From Cognaticolwellia sediminilitoris (GTDB lineage Bacteria; Pseudomonadota; Gammaproteobacteria; Enterobacterales; Alteromonadaceae): a stretch of DNA of 64,000 bases. The stretch covers positions 33,904 through 97,903 of the forward strand of contig NBOG01000011.1 of assembly GCA_002104535.1 (NCBI GenBank). The letters run 5' to 3'. This document shows positions 44,652 to 53,338 of the stretch, piece after piece. A program made the translations under genes and the position numbers. Position 1 is the first letter of the stretch; the number at the start of each line of letters is the position of its first letter. Below the pieces are notes generated by a model. It saw only the letters and a list, made by a program, of their open reading frames with translations. It searched no databases and was not told the origin of the DNA.

Positions 44652-45782
44652 ATGCAGCTCAAATACTTTTCCCACTTGTTAATTTTGATATTTACTCTGT
44701 CTAGCGATACAGTCTTCGCTGAAGATGTTCAGGTTACTTTAAGGCTCGATGGGCTCGACAAGAGGATTGAAGTATTAAAAGAAGAAGGACATTTTCCAGG
44801 GATTGCCTTAGCAGTTATTCGCAAGGGTAAACCCGTGCATATCGGTACTTATGGAATGGCTGATATGAGTCACAGTGTTCCCATTACCCCTCAAACGGTT
44901 TTCGAACTCGCTTCTTTAACTAAACAGATGACCGCGCTTGCGGTTATGACTCTTGTCAAAGAAGGGCGGTTGAGCCTTGATACCCGTTTAATCGACTATA
45001 TTGAAGATGCTCCTAAAGCTTGGGAAAAGATTACTGTTAACGAGCTTCTATCTCACAAAGCAGGACTGGCGCATCGGTTCGAGCAGACTGTTGCTGGCAT
45101 ACTACTACTTGATTACACACGCGAAGCTATGATGGCCTCAGCTAAAAAAACACCGATGATTGCCACTCCTGGCTCTGATTGGAATTACTCTGATCAAGGG
45201 TATTTCTTGCTTGGTATCATCATTGAGGCCGTGACTGAACAATCTTACGCAGAATATATGGAGTCGACTTTTTTTAGGCCATTAGGCATGACACAAACAC
45301 GACTATTGGATCAGAGTCAGATAGTGCCACACCTATCACAGGGATATGCATGGAAGGACGGTATTCTTCAGCGTAATAGGCGAGTATGGCAGTTTGCACT
45401 AACTTCGCATTTTGGCGTAATGTCCTCATTACGTGACATGATTCGTTGGGAAGCTGAACTCTCTGATCCAAAAATCATCAATCGCGAAGCTTTAAAAGCT
45501 ACATGGGATATCCAACGTGTTTTTGACACTGGAAAATCGTGTGATAGCTGGGGATACGCGCGTGGTTGGACAGTACAAAATGTGGATGGTCGACGCATAC
45601 TCACTCATGGTGGTTACGCAGGTACTGGTTATATTCGAGCGGTTGATGACGAGCTTTCAGTGATTGTGCTGACAAATAGAGAGGATGCACCTAATGAGTT
45701 GTCTCCATTAACTCTTGGTTGGACTGCTTTACACGCCGCTCAACCGACCATCAGTGCCATTGGCTACAGTTGTTGGGAGTAA
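44652..45782 (+). CDS. serine hydrolase of the beta-lactamase class C / penicillin-binding-like family
   Basis: This 376-residue protein has a signal peptide (1-23) and a serine-hydrolase domain. The SxxK motif is SLTK in FELASLTKQMTALAV, the Tyr motif is YSDQGY, and the third motif is HGG in LTHGGYAGTGY. These enzymes cleave small esters, amides or D-amino-acid peptides rather than being true beta-lactamases. The specific substrate is unknown. It stands alone with AAAGGAACG before the ATG. Confidence 0.87.
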   Translation: MQLKYFSHLLILIFTLSSDTVFAEDVQVTLRLDGLDKRIEVLKEEGHFPGIALAVIRKGKPVHIGTYGMADMSHSVPITPQTVFELASLTKQMTALAVMTLVKEGRLSLDTRLIDYIEDAPKAWEKITVNELLSHKAGLAHRFEQTVAGILLLDYTREAMMASAKKTPMIATPGSDWNYSDQGYFLLGIIIEAVTEQSYAEYMESTFFRPLGMTQTRLLDQSQIVPHLSQGYAWKDGILQRNRRVWQFALTSHFGVMSSLRDMIRWEAELSDPKIINREALKATWDIQRVFDTGKSCDSWGYARGWTVQNVDGRRILTHGGYAGTGYIRAVDDELSVIVLTNREDAPNELSPLTLGWTALHAAQPTISAIGYSCWE

Positions 45783-45874
45783 GATGGCAGAGTAAATAAC
45801 ACAAATGATCTAAAGCTGACATTAGCGAAAAATTGATATCTTTCCATTTAGTGCCAATCGGAGCCAGTCGTCGT

Positions 45875-46090
45875 TTATTTATTGCAACAATTTTGCCCCT
45901 CTTGGATCGGTGGACACTTCACTGTCCCAAATGAGCAATAAACACAGCAATCACCTTTCAGAGGTTTGAGCAGTACTTTGCAAGACTCACATTCATAATA
46001 CCACTGGCATGCATTCGTTGGCATAACTTCTACTTTGCTATAACCACACTCTGGGCAAGTTATAATTGAATTTGGCTCTATATCTGGCAT
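45875..46090 (-). CDS. GDCCVxC-domain zinc-ribbon-like protein of a mer unit
   Basis: This 71-residue cysteine-rich protein has a zinc-ribbon-like part (CPECGYSKVEV and CESCKVLL) followed by GDCCVYCSFGTVKCPP, the GDCCVxC motif found in small proteins of mercury-resistance operons. It overlaps merC by 13 bp. Metal handling or sensing in the cytosol is likely; its biochemical role is not established. Confidence 0.87.
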   Translation of the reverse strand: MPDIEPNSIITCPECGYSKVEVMPTNACQWYYECESCKVLLKPLKGDCCVYCSFGTVKCPPIQEGQNCCNK

Positions 46091-46467
46091 GTTGGTTCCT
46101 TAATAGGTTTTACTATATCTAATACCGACATCACTACCATTAAACAGATACCAAAGTAAAATAAATAGGTACTCCAATTATACTGCCACAAAGGATAAAG
46201 AGTTAATAAGACAGCTATAGGGCCAAATACACTAAGTGCCCCTCGGGGATGATTCTGATTTTTATACCAGTTGTAAACATTTACTATCAAAGCTAACGTG
46301 GCAAATATCGGCAATAAAGTATTTACAGCGATACCCTCAAAGTGTGACAAAAAACCAAGCCCTAAGGCCGATGCTAATGAACCTAGCGCTGGAAAGCATG
46401 CAGTGCAACTAAGGGCGGCTATCCAAACACCGCCAGAACCAACTTTGTCTAAAATTTTATTTATCAT
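46078..46467 (-). CDS. merC: mercuric ion transporter MerC
   Basis: This 129-residue inner-membrane protein has four hydrophobic helices. The MerC cysteine pair lies in the first helix (AALSCTACFPALGSLASALG). MerC imports Hg(II) for reduction or sequestration. It is directly downstream of a MerR-type operator and overlaps the GDCCVxC gene. No merA, merT or merP is present in the window. Confidence 0.88.
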   Translation of the reverse strand: MINKILDKVGSGGVWIAALSCTACFPALGSLASALGLGFLSHFEGIAVNTLLPIFATLALIVNVYNWYKNQNHPRGALSVFGPIAVLLTLYPLWQYNWSTYLFYFGICLMVVMSVLDIVKPIKEPTCQI

Positions 46468-46497
46468 TTTAACGTCTAGTATTGAAAATATGAGTTA

Positions 46498-46529
46498 AGT
46501 ATAAACTCCGTACATGGGTACGGGGTCAA
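46498..46529 (-). promoter_or_regulatory. MerR-type mer promoter/operator
   Basis: On the minus strand, -35 TTGACC (46524-46529) and -10 TATACT (46498-46503) are separated by 20 bp (19 if TTATAC is used). The over-long spacer is typical of MerR promoters. It contains the perfect dyad CCGTAC-N4-GTACGG (46508-46523), the same operator halves as in Tn21/Tn501 mer. It drives merC and the GDCCVxC gene. Confidence 0.9.
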
Positions 46530-46569
46530 TACTGTTTTAAGAAGTCACGATTATTTTAGGGAAACACTA

Positions 46570-46947
46570 TTATTTTAGGGAAGCAATTATAGGGCAGTGT
46601 GATTGGTCATCATTGGTTTTACATGAGTTTGTCATTTCCTTTATGACTTTTTCTAGGCGTTTCAGGTCCGATATTTTGCTCTGAATGATCTTCAACTTTT
46701 GCAAACCTAGCGACTCAACTTTAGAGCAATTACCATCCATCGACATCAGTGAAGCAATTTCTTTAAGGGTAAAACCAAGAGCTTTAGCTCTGCAAATAAA
46801 CTGTAATTGATTAGCGATGGAATCATCATATAGTCGATAACCACTCAGAGGTTTTTGCGGTTGTTTTATGAGGTTTTCTCTCTCATAAAAGCGAATGGTT
46901 TCAACACTTAAATCGAGCGCTTTAGCTAACTTGCCAATTGTTTTCAT
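46570..46947 (-). CDS. merR: mercury-responsive MerR-family regulator
   Basis: This 125-residue protein has a MerR HTH at the N terminus (MKTIGKLAKALDLSVETIRFYERENLI), a dimerisation helix, and metal-binding cysteines in GNCSKVES, TNSCKTNDD and SHCPIIA. Their spacing matches the three Hg-binding cysteines of MerR. The mer operator lies between it and merC on the same strand, so MerR is encoded upstream of, and not divergent to, its target promoter. Confidence 0.9.
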   Translation of the reverse strand: MKTIGKLAKALDLSVETIRFYERENLIKQPQKPLSGYRLYDDSIANQLQFICRAKALGFTLKEIASLMSMDGNCSKVESLGLQKLKIIQSKISDLKRLEKVIKEMTNSCKTNDDQSHCPIIASLK

Positions 46948-46980
46948 TTTTTAACCTAATTCTAAATGAGACTTAATCAT

Positions 46981-47039
46981 AACATTACAAACCATCAATA
47001 ATTAAATGTAAGTTTCAATTATTGATGGTTTGTAATGTT
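46981..47039. repeat. perfect 23-bp inverted repeat
   Basis: The arms 46981-47003 and 47017-47039 (left arm begins AACATTACAAACCATC) are exact reverse complements around a 13-nt loop. The element lies 34 bp upstream of merR. There is no T-run directly after it on either strand. It could be a mobile-element remnant, a strong regulatory hairpin or an attenuator. Confidence 0.85.
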
Positions 47040-47168
47040 GAATATAACGACCATGATAAGCAAGTCGTATTGAACTCAAGGCTCAAAGCTGCCAGTGAAC
47101 AACGCTCATAATTTGTATTTCTATACGTGACCAACTTACAAATAAACGAGATATTAGTAAAAAGTAAC

Positions 47169-47573
47169 TTAAGCCTTATAAATATATCGATAATAGCCAA
47201 TACAACCACTAACTAAAAACATCACCTCTAACAATATGGCTGCAGGACTAAAGATAATCACGTTGTTGATAAGCCAAATAAAAGCGCCCGCCATTAATAG
47301 CAAACGCATATGCTTTTGCGAATTCGAGAATGAGCCTGACACCATGAGCATATTGGCCAGGCCACTCAATTCGCTTAAGTAACCACTATAAGTTAAAAAC
47401 ACAAAGCCCAAGGCACACATTACAAACGTTGCATAGAGATAGCTTGAGCGAAACCGTATCGTTATAAAGTGTCTAGCAGCAGCTATTACAAACATAACTG
47501 CTGCGGTGTATTGCTCTAGCATATAGAAATGGCCAGCAATAAATAATGCTCCAATACCCATGGCAGAAAACAT
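47169..47573 (-). CDS. YgjV-like inner-membrane protein with a probable N-terminal frameshift
   Basis: The open frame encodes 134 residues with four or five membrane helices (MFSAMGIGALFIAGHFYMLEQYTAAVMFVIAAARHFI...), resembling the YgjV membrane family. The same frame continues upstream without an ATG (...FVGFDSGSSQFKHRYQ-M). An ATG at 47653 (MSDFALSQLLF) lies one frame off. One extra base in the A7 tract (47619-47625; T7 on the coding strand) would join the two into 161 residues. The family call is tentative. Confidence 0.6.
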   Translation of the reverse strand: MFSAMGIGALFIAGHFYMLEQYTAAVMFVIAAARHFITIRFRSSYLYATFVMCALGFVFLTYSGYLSELSGLANMLMVSGSFSNSQKHMRLLLMAGAFIWLINNVIIFSPAAILLEVMFLVSGCIGYYRYIYKA

Positions 47574-47680
47574 TTGGTATCTATGTTTAAATTGAGACGA
47601 CCCTGAATCAAACCCAACAAAAAAAGCAGTTGTGAGAGCGCAAAGTCACTCATTATTGTTCACCACCAGAGTTATAAAAT

Positions 47681-47702
47681 AAAAAGGGACCCTATAGGTC
47701 CC
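47681..47702 (-). terminator. permease-gene terminator
   Basis: GGGACC (47686-47691) and GGTCCC (47697-47702) form the stem. On the minus strand it is followed by TTTTTATTTT. It lies 55 bp past the permease stop. Confidence 0.8.
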
Positions 47703-47756
47703 GTGTTATATATCAGCCAACTTTTAAGCTGTTTTTTTAAATTTATTCTTGTAATC

Positions 47757-49127
47757 TCAGAGGTTAATTTGCTGGTCAGACTTTGTTTTCTCAGCAATGC
47801 GAATCGCAAACTCTCCAATAATTAAGGTGACGATAACTCCCGTTAATACAGTCCATTGCATACCTTCTCCTGGTGAGTAGATAAATAAGAAAATAGCGAT
47901 TGTTAATACCGTAATACAAGAGTAAGCAAATAAACGAGCGATTAAAATGCCACCCGGAATTTTATAAGGGCGGACATGATTTGGTTGCTCGATACGGGCT
48001 TTGATAAACGCGAGCAGCATACCAATATAAGGTAACATGAAAATTACGGCACTAAAGGCAAATAGCGCCCAGAATAGATCTTCATTGCTACCGGCTAGAA
48101 AACCGTAAAGTATAATGGTTAAGGTACTGACCAAACCCATCATAATGCTTGCCCCTACAGGAGTGCCGGTTGTTTTACTCTCTTTACCAAATATGGCAGG
48201 TAATTCACCCATTTTAGCAGCTTCTGCTGCCGCACGATTACAACCAAGTGCCCAAGTTACCCCGTTCGAGAAAAAGGTAAATAATGCTGCAATACCTAAG
48301 GTCATCGCAAAGGTTTGACCGGCGACACTTTCACCAAATAAAAGATATAAGGTGTCCATTAGTCCTTCGACTAAGTTGATATCTTGTGCTGGAATTGCCG
48401 CTAGCATAGCAATAGTGCCTAAAATGTATAAAACGATAATAATAGTCGCTGAAATAAGTACGGCTTTTGGCATATCACGCGCAGGGTCTTTCATTTCTTT
48501 ACTACTTGCACTAACGAGTTCGAAACCTAACATGCCGTAAATAATGGCTGGAATATATTGAAAACTTGCGCTCCAATCAGGTTTTAAAGCGGCTAATGAA
48601 AACTCATTCGCCATACCATGTTCTCCAACATAATTAAAAGCGCCGATAATTAAGGCGATAAAAATTAATATTTTAAAAATAGCGCCAGTATCAGGGACAA
48701 AGCGTCCGATATCTAAACTGACAATATTAACTGCAACAGTTATCCACGTTAACGTTAAACCTATGGCTATTTGCCCCAGGAGACTTAAATCTGGAATAAA
48801 CATTTGTTTGAATATACCAGCAAATAAAATACCAATAGCAGGTATCCAAACAGCGGTGTTTATCCAATAACTCCATGACGCTCTTGCTGCCCATCTATTA
48901 CCAAAGGCTGTTTTTACCCAAGCATAAATACCACCTTGCTCTGGGTATGAACATGACATTTCTGCACTGATCAAAGCAAACGGGATAAAAAAGACCACAC
49001 CGAGAAACAACCACCAGAACACGCTAGAAACACCTATAGAGGCAGCTGACGCTAACGTGTCTAATAAAAGAATGGCGGAAACGGTAAAAAGCACCAGATC
49101 TTTTTTACCTAATATTTTTTCTGTCAT
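47757..49127 (-). CDS. APC-family amino acid / polyamine permease
   Basis: This 456-residue protein has 12 predicted membrane helices. APC-superfamily features are GVSSVFWWLFLGVVFFIPFALISAEMSCSYPEQGGIYAWVKTAFG in the first helices and the GMLGFELVSASSKEMKDPARDMPKA loop after helix 6. It imports amino acids or amines. It is divergent from the TonB receptor across two 7-2-7 palindromic boxes, and the whole neighbourhood codes for amine metabolism, so putrescine or a related amine is the likely cargo. Confidence 0.9.
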   Translation of the reverse strand: MTEKILGKKDLVLFTVSAILLLDTLASAASIGVSSVFWWLFLGVVFFIPFALISAEMSCSYPEQGGIYAWVKTAFGNRWAARASWSYWINTAVWIPAIGILFAGIFKQMFIPDLSLLGQIAIGLTLTWITVAVNIVSLDIGRFVPDTGAIFKILIFIALIIGAFNYVGEHGMANEFSLAALKPDWSASFQYIPAIIYGMLGFELVSASSKEMKDPARDMPKAVLISATIIIVLYILGTIAMLAAIPAQDINLVEGLMDTLYLLFGESVAGQTFAMTLGIAALFTFFSNGVTWALGCNRAAAEAAKMGELPAIFGKESKTTGTPVGASIMMGLVSTLTIILYGFLAGSNEDLFWALFAFSAVIFMLPYIGMLLAFIKARIEQPNHVRPYKIPGGILIARLFAYSCITVLTIAIFLFIYSPGEGMQWTVLTGVIVTLIIGEFAIRIAEKTKSDQQINL

Positions 49128-49277
49128 GAATAATTCTCTTTCCTGTATAGCTTAATAGGCGTTTATTTAGAATGCTGCTTATACTGATTGTACACACCAC
49201 AAACTAATAGCCGATTAACTTTTTATGGTTTTATTTTTTTGGGCATTCAGTGTTGCATAAAATAATGCTGATTAAGT

Positions 49278-49293
49278 TACCCCTAAAGGGGAG
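49278..49293. promoter_or_regulatory. 7-2-7 palindromic box 1
   Basis: TACCCCT-AA-AGGGGAG. The left half is an exact match to the NarL-type heptamer TACYYMT, and the right half is its inverted partner. It lies between the divergent permease and TonB receptor genes. Confidence 0.7.
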
Positions 49294-49362
49294 TATTCTT
49301 AATCGCAGATCTTATTTTTACTGTATAGCACTTTCGTTAGTTTATAACGTTATATGCCACCT

Positions 49363-49378
49363 AACCCCTATAGGGGTA
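49363..49378. promoter_or_regulatory. 7-2-7 palindromic box 2
   Basis: AACCCCT-AT-AGGGGTA; the core ACCCCTATAGGGGT is a perfect palindrome. It lies 85 bp from box 1 in the same divergent promoter region. Confidence 0.7.
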
Positions 49379-49521
49379 TGTTCTGAAATAGGTAAATTAT
49401 TTAATCTACCTAAGAACACATAATAAAAGCAAAAATTATAACTATATAAAACACAGTGTCGCACGGTAGTAATGTGCTGTTGCAGTGACTAACTAAAACT
49501 CAAATACAAATAGGTCTAACT

Positions 49522-51810
49522 ATGAATCAAAATTCTAAGCTCATAGCAAATAAGTTATTTAAGTTATCGCCATTGTTTATCGCATTAAGCGTTAATACTG
49601 CGGTAGCGGGCGAAATAGAAGTTATCGAAGTTAAAGTTCAAAAACGTACTCAGTCCGTTCAAGATGTACCTGTAGCAGTATCGGCCTTTAATGGCGACAT
49701 GATGGATCAGTTACGTATTGAAGATGTACGTGGCTTGGTTGATTTAACACCAGGCTTCAGTGGTAAAACTGAAGATAGCTTTATCGATGCGCTTTCTATT
49801 CGAGGTATCGGCACGAATGATTTTGGTATTGGTGGTGATCCTTCGGTTGCTATTTTTACTGATGGCTTATGGGCTGGTCGTAACGGTGGCGTACAAATGT
49901 CATTTTATGATATGGAACGTGCTGAAGTTGTAAAAGGTCCACAAGGGACATTATTTGGCCGTAACGCTATCGCTGGCGGTATTAACATTACTACTAATAA
50001 ACCTATTTCGGACTTTGAAGCAAAAGTTGGCGTAACCATTGCCCAATTTGATACCCAAGAAATTACCGGTATGGTAAACATTCCGTTAACTGACAACTGG
50101 TATTTCCGCGCCGCGGGTAACTTTTCAACTAAAGGTGCTTGGTTAGAAAATGAAGGCGGTGGTGGTGATCTTGGTGGCGGCGAAATTAGCTCTACGCGTT
50201 TATCACTTCGTTATGAAGGTGATGATGTTGATGCAGTATTTCGCGCAACATACGAAGATAGAGATCAAGACCCGTCAATATACTGGACTGAAGGAAGTGG
50301 AGTACCTGAAGACAAAGTTAACATTGATTGGGGTAAGGGCAAAGGTCATGACCGTGGTGAGATCCTTGCACTACAAGCAAACGTAGAATTCACCTTATCT
50401 GATGAGTACTTGTTAACCTCTATTACAGGTTATAAAACTTACGATTTTGATTATTTAGAAGATTATGATGGTCAAGCTGATTTGATTAACAACTATGGTC
50501 AAGACCAAACCGTTGATTATGCTAGCCAAGAGCTACGATTAAACTATCAAGGTGATGGTTCTGTTAATTGGTTTGTTGGCATAAGTGCCTATAAAGAGGA
50601 TGTCGACGCTACTTTCATTAACTCTTATAGCGAAGATGATTTATGTCGTGCGGTATCTATTACAGACGCTGATGATTTTGATGGCCCAGCAGCCGGTTGT
50701 GATGATGAGAACTGGGAAACTTACTGGGAAGATGATATTGACCCAGCAGATATATTAACCAATAAACCAGAAACCAATATTGATATTTTAAAAAATAATG
50801 GTTGGTCTGTTTACGGTGACATTACTTGGGAAGCGACTGAAAAACTTGATCTAACTGTTGGCGGCCGTTACACCAGTGACACCAAAGATATGAGCATTAA
50901 AGTGCTAGATTCAGGTGGCGCATTAGGCAATACCTTTGTATTCGAATGGTACACTGAAGATTTTGTACAAGCAAAAGATACTTGGACCGATTTTACTCCG
51001 CGTATTGCGGGTGTATACCAGCTAAATGACGAAATTAACATTTATGCGAATGCAGCCAAAGGTTATAAATCAGGTGGTTTTTCTACTTTCGGTATTCAAC
51101 ATGACGATTCGCAAGAATATGGCGGCCCATTAGCGGCTGGCAGCAAGCCACTTGCCTTTGAACCTGAAACAACAACAAGCTATGAAATTGGCGCGAAAAT
51201 GATGTTGTTAGAAAAGTCTATGCAACTAAATCTTGCTTACTTCACTTACGATTACCAAGACCTACAAATGATCATATTTGAAGGTGGTTCACAATTAGTG
51301 AAAAATGTTGGTGAAGCTCAAAACCACGGTATTGAAGCTGATGTTCGTTGGACACCTACTGACAACTGGGACTTAAGATTAGCTGGCGCCTGGATGGACA
51401 GTGAAATTACTCAAGAAATTGAAGAAGGTGACGGTACTTTAGGTAATAGCTTACCTATGGCACCTGAATTGAGTGGTTCAATGGTTGCAACGTACTTCCA
51501 TTATATGGATGAAGGTATTGTAACTTTAATTGCTAAATGGGTTTACCAAAGTGAAATTTACGGCGGTCCGGGTAATTATGAAACAGCTAAAGTAGACAGC
51601 TGGAATGAACTAGGTTTACGTGCAATGTACGAAAGCAATGATGAATGGACTGTAAGTCTTTACATCGACAACGTGACCAATGCTGAATACTTTGAACGTG
51701 GCTGGGAAAATGCAGATGCAGACAACACTTATGGTTTTGGTTTACTTAATTCAAAAGTATGGCCAGCTAAACCAAGAACGGTTGGTGTTAGCTTCGATAT
51801 GAGTTTTTAA
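49522..51810 (+). CDS. TonB-dependent outer-membrane receptor
   Basis: This 762-residue protein has a signal peptide (to about AVAG, residue 29). A TonB box-like region (EIEVIEVKVQKR) precedes the plug domain (VPVAVSAFNGDMMDQLRIEDVRGLVDLTPGF; RGIGTNDFG; VKGPQGTLFGRNAIAGGINITTNKP). The 22-stranded barrel follows and ends FDMSF with a terminal Phe. It imports a substrate across the outer membrane using TonB energy. Its location in an amine-catabolism cluster with shared operator boxes suggests an amine or peptide-like cargo; this is inference. Confidence 0.93.
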   Translation: MNQNSKLIANKLFKLSPLFIALSVNTAVAGEIEVIEVKVQKRTQSVQDVPVAVSAFNGDMMDQLRIEDVRGLVDLTPGFSGKTEDSFIDALSIRGIGTNDFGIGGDPSVAIFTDGLWAGRNGGVQMSFYDMERAEVVKGPQGTLFGRNAIAGGINITTNKPISDFEAKVGVTIAQFDTQEITGMVNIPLTDNWYFRAAGNFSTKGAWLENEGGGGDLGGGEISSTRLSLRYEGDDVDAVFRATYEDRDQDPSIYWTEGSGVPEDKVNIDWGKGKGHDRGEILALQANVEFTLSDEYLLTSITGYKTYDFDYLEDYDGQADLINNYGQDQTVDYASQELRLNYQGDGSVNWFVGISAYKEDVDATFINSYSEDDLCRAVSITDADDFDGPAAGCDDENWETYWEDDIDPADILTNKPETNIDILKNNGWSVYGDITWEATEKLDLTVGGRYTSDTKDMSIKVLDSGGALGNTFVFEWYTEDFVQAKDTWTDFTPRIAGVYQLNDEINIYANAAKGYKSGGFSTFGIQHDDSQEYGGPLAAGSKPLAFEPETTTSYEIGAKMMLLEKSMQLNLAYFTYDYQDLQMIIFEGGSQLVKNVGEAQNHGIEADVRWTPTDNWDLRLAGAWMDSEITQEIEEGDGTLGNSLPMAPELSGSMVATYFHYMDEGIVTLIAKWVYQSEIYGGPGNYETAKVDSWNELGLRAMYESNDEWTVSLYIDNVTNAEYFERGWENADADNTYGFGLLNSKVWPAKPRTVGVSFDMSF

Positions 51811-51833
51811 GTCCCCTTAGTTTCTCCTTTTTA

Positions 51834-51860
51834 TCCCTAGGGTTCGCCCTAGGGGCTATT
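51834..51860 (+). terminator. hairpin after the TonB receptor gene
   Basis: CCCTAGGG (51835-51842), TTCG, CCCTAGGG (51847-51854), then GCTATTTTCT. The stable TTCG-capped stem lies 25 bp after the stop. It may allow partial read-through to the glutamine-synthetase-like gene. Confidence 0.7.
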
Positions 51861-51904
51861 TTCTAGGTTAAATTTACTTTAACCCTTATTTTACAGAGAT
51901 AATT

Positions 51905-53251
51905 ATGTCTTTAAGCAATATTGAAATTTTAAATAAATTTCTAAAAGACCACCCTGAAATTGAAGTTTTTGAAGTTATGTTACCGGATATTAACGGTAAA
52001 CTTAGAGGTAAATGGATTGAAAGAAATAATATTTCTAAAGTTTTTGAAGGTGGCCTCAAATTACCGTTAACTGCCATTGCCTTTGATGTTTGGGGAAGAG
52101 ACCCTGACAGCTGGGTATATCAAAGCGGTGACGAAGATGGTGTTTGTATTGCTGATATACGCACGTTAACAACAGTGCCTTGGCTAAAAAGACCTACTGC
52201 ACAAATTATGATGTCGCTAAATGATTTTGATGGCGTTCCATGCCAATATGATGTTCGAAACATACTGCAAAAAATCATGACACGTTTTGATAAGCTTGGC
52301 TTAACCGCAATGCCAGCTTTTGAAATGGAGTTTAGTCTATTTGAACAGCACAATGACGAAAAAGGTCAGCCAGTTCATAGTCAAAAAAGTTCATCGGGTA
52401 TCGATGCAGGACAAACCTATGGTTTAGAGTGTATGCAAGATATGAGTGAGTTTATGCACGGTGTTCGTGATGCATCTAAAGCGCAAAAATTACCTATTGA
52501 TACTTTAATTACCGAAGCTGCACCTTCTCAATATGAAATTAATTTATATCACCAACCAGATGCCTTAGTTGCCTCTGATCAAGCACTGATGCTGCAAAGA
52601 ACCATTAAAGGTGTTGCTAAGCAATTAGACTTACGTGCTTCGTTTATGGCTAAACCATTTGCAGACCTCGCAGGTAACGGTATGCACATGCATTGTAGTT
52701 TACTCGATAAAGACGGAAATAACGCTTTCAATAACGATACCGATGAAGGCAATGACTTGCTTCGTCATGCTATTGCAGGCTGTTTAGCGACCTTAAACGA
52801 TTGTATGTTAATTTTTGCGCCACATTTAAATTCATATCGCCGATTTACTGAAGGTTCTCACGTACCTATGACGGCAACTTGGGGTTATGAAAACCGTACT
52901 GTAGCTTTAAGAGTTCCTGCAGGTAGCCATAAAGCGATGCGTATCGAGCATAGAGTTGCTGGTGCGGACGCTAACCCTTACTTAGTGTCTACGGCCATTA
53001 TCGCAGGCATGCTATACGGTATTGAAAATAAACTTGCTGCACCTGAAGCGATTACAGGCAATGCTTATACTCAAATGCCGGCTAGTTTACCAAATACGTG
53101 GTTGAAATCGATTGAGCACTTTAAGCAATCAAGCTTTATTGCTGAATATTTTGGTGAAGAGTTTCAACGAGTATTTACCGCAACAAAAGAGCAAGAATTA
53201 GCTGTATTTAATAAGCAGATGACTACGCTTGAATATGAAACTTATTTATAA
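51905..53251 (+). CDS. glutamine-synthetase-family ligase, PuuA-like (gamma-glutamylamine synthetase)
   Basis: This 448-residue GlnA paralogue joins glutamate to an amine using ATP. Visible are the beta-grasp start (FEVMLPDINGKLRGKWI), metal/ATP residues in PAFEMEFSLFE, GNGMHMHCSLLDKDG, and the YRRFTEGSHVP and RIEHRVAGADANPYL blocks. Length and divergence from housekeeping GlnA, and the company of a PuuD-like hydrolase, an ALDH and a permease, favour gamma-glutamylputrescine synthetase or a relative acting on another amine. Confidence 0.88.
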   Translation: MSLSNIEILNKFLKDHPEIEVFEVMLPDINGKLRGKWIERNNISKVFEGGLKLPLTAIAFDVWGRDPDSWVYQSGDEDGVCIADIRTLTTVPWLKRPTAQIMMSLNDFDGVPCQYDVRNILQKIMTRFDKLGLTAMPAFEMEFSLFEQHNDEKGQPVHSQKSSSGIDAGQTYGLECMQDMSEFMHGVRDASKAQKLPIDTLITEAAPSQYEINLYHQPDALVASDQALMLQRTIKGVAKQLDLRASFMAKPFADLAGNGMHMHCSLLDKDGNNAFNNDTDEGNDLLRHAIAGCLATLNDCMLIFAPHLNSYRRFTEGSHVPMTATWGYENRTVALRVPAGSHKAMRIEHRVAGADANPYLVSTAIIAGMLYGIENKLAAPEAITGNAYTQMPASLPNTWLKSIEHFKQSSFIAEYFGEEFQRVFTATKEQELAVFNKQMTTLEYETYL

Positions 53252-53254
53252 ATA

Positions 53255-53286
53255 AAAAATGTCGCTATATTTTATAGCGACATTTT
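53255..53286. terminator. bidirectional terminator between convergent genes
   Basis: ATGTCGCTATA (53259-53269) and TATAGCGACAT (53273-53283) form a perfect stem flanked by A- and T-runs. It can serve both the PuuA-like gene and the convergent LuxR-type gene. Confidence 0.85.
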
Positions 53287-53338
53287 ATTGTTAGTTTAGA
53301 TATTGATAGCAGAATCGAGCCGCTATCTATTTTTATCG

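Larger units (their letters stand above)
49128..49521. other. divergent control region permease / TonB receptor
   Basis: These 394 bp hold no gene. Two NarL/LuxR-like 7-2-7 boxes (49278-49293, 49363-49378) lie 85 bp apart, a centre spacing of about eight helical turns. The rest is AT-rich leader. Confidence 0.7.

Noticed and set aside
51835-51854. CCCTAGGG palindromes considered as another regulator box
   Set aside because: Position just after the TonB receptor stop, a TTCG loop and a trailing T-rich stretch fit a terminator better; the heptamer spacing is wrong.
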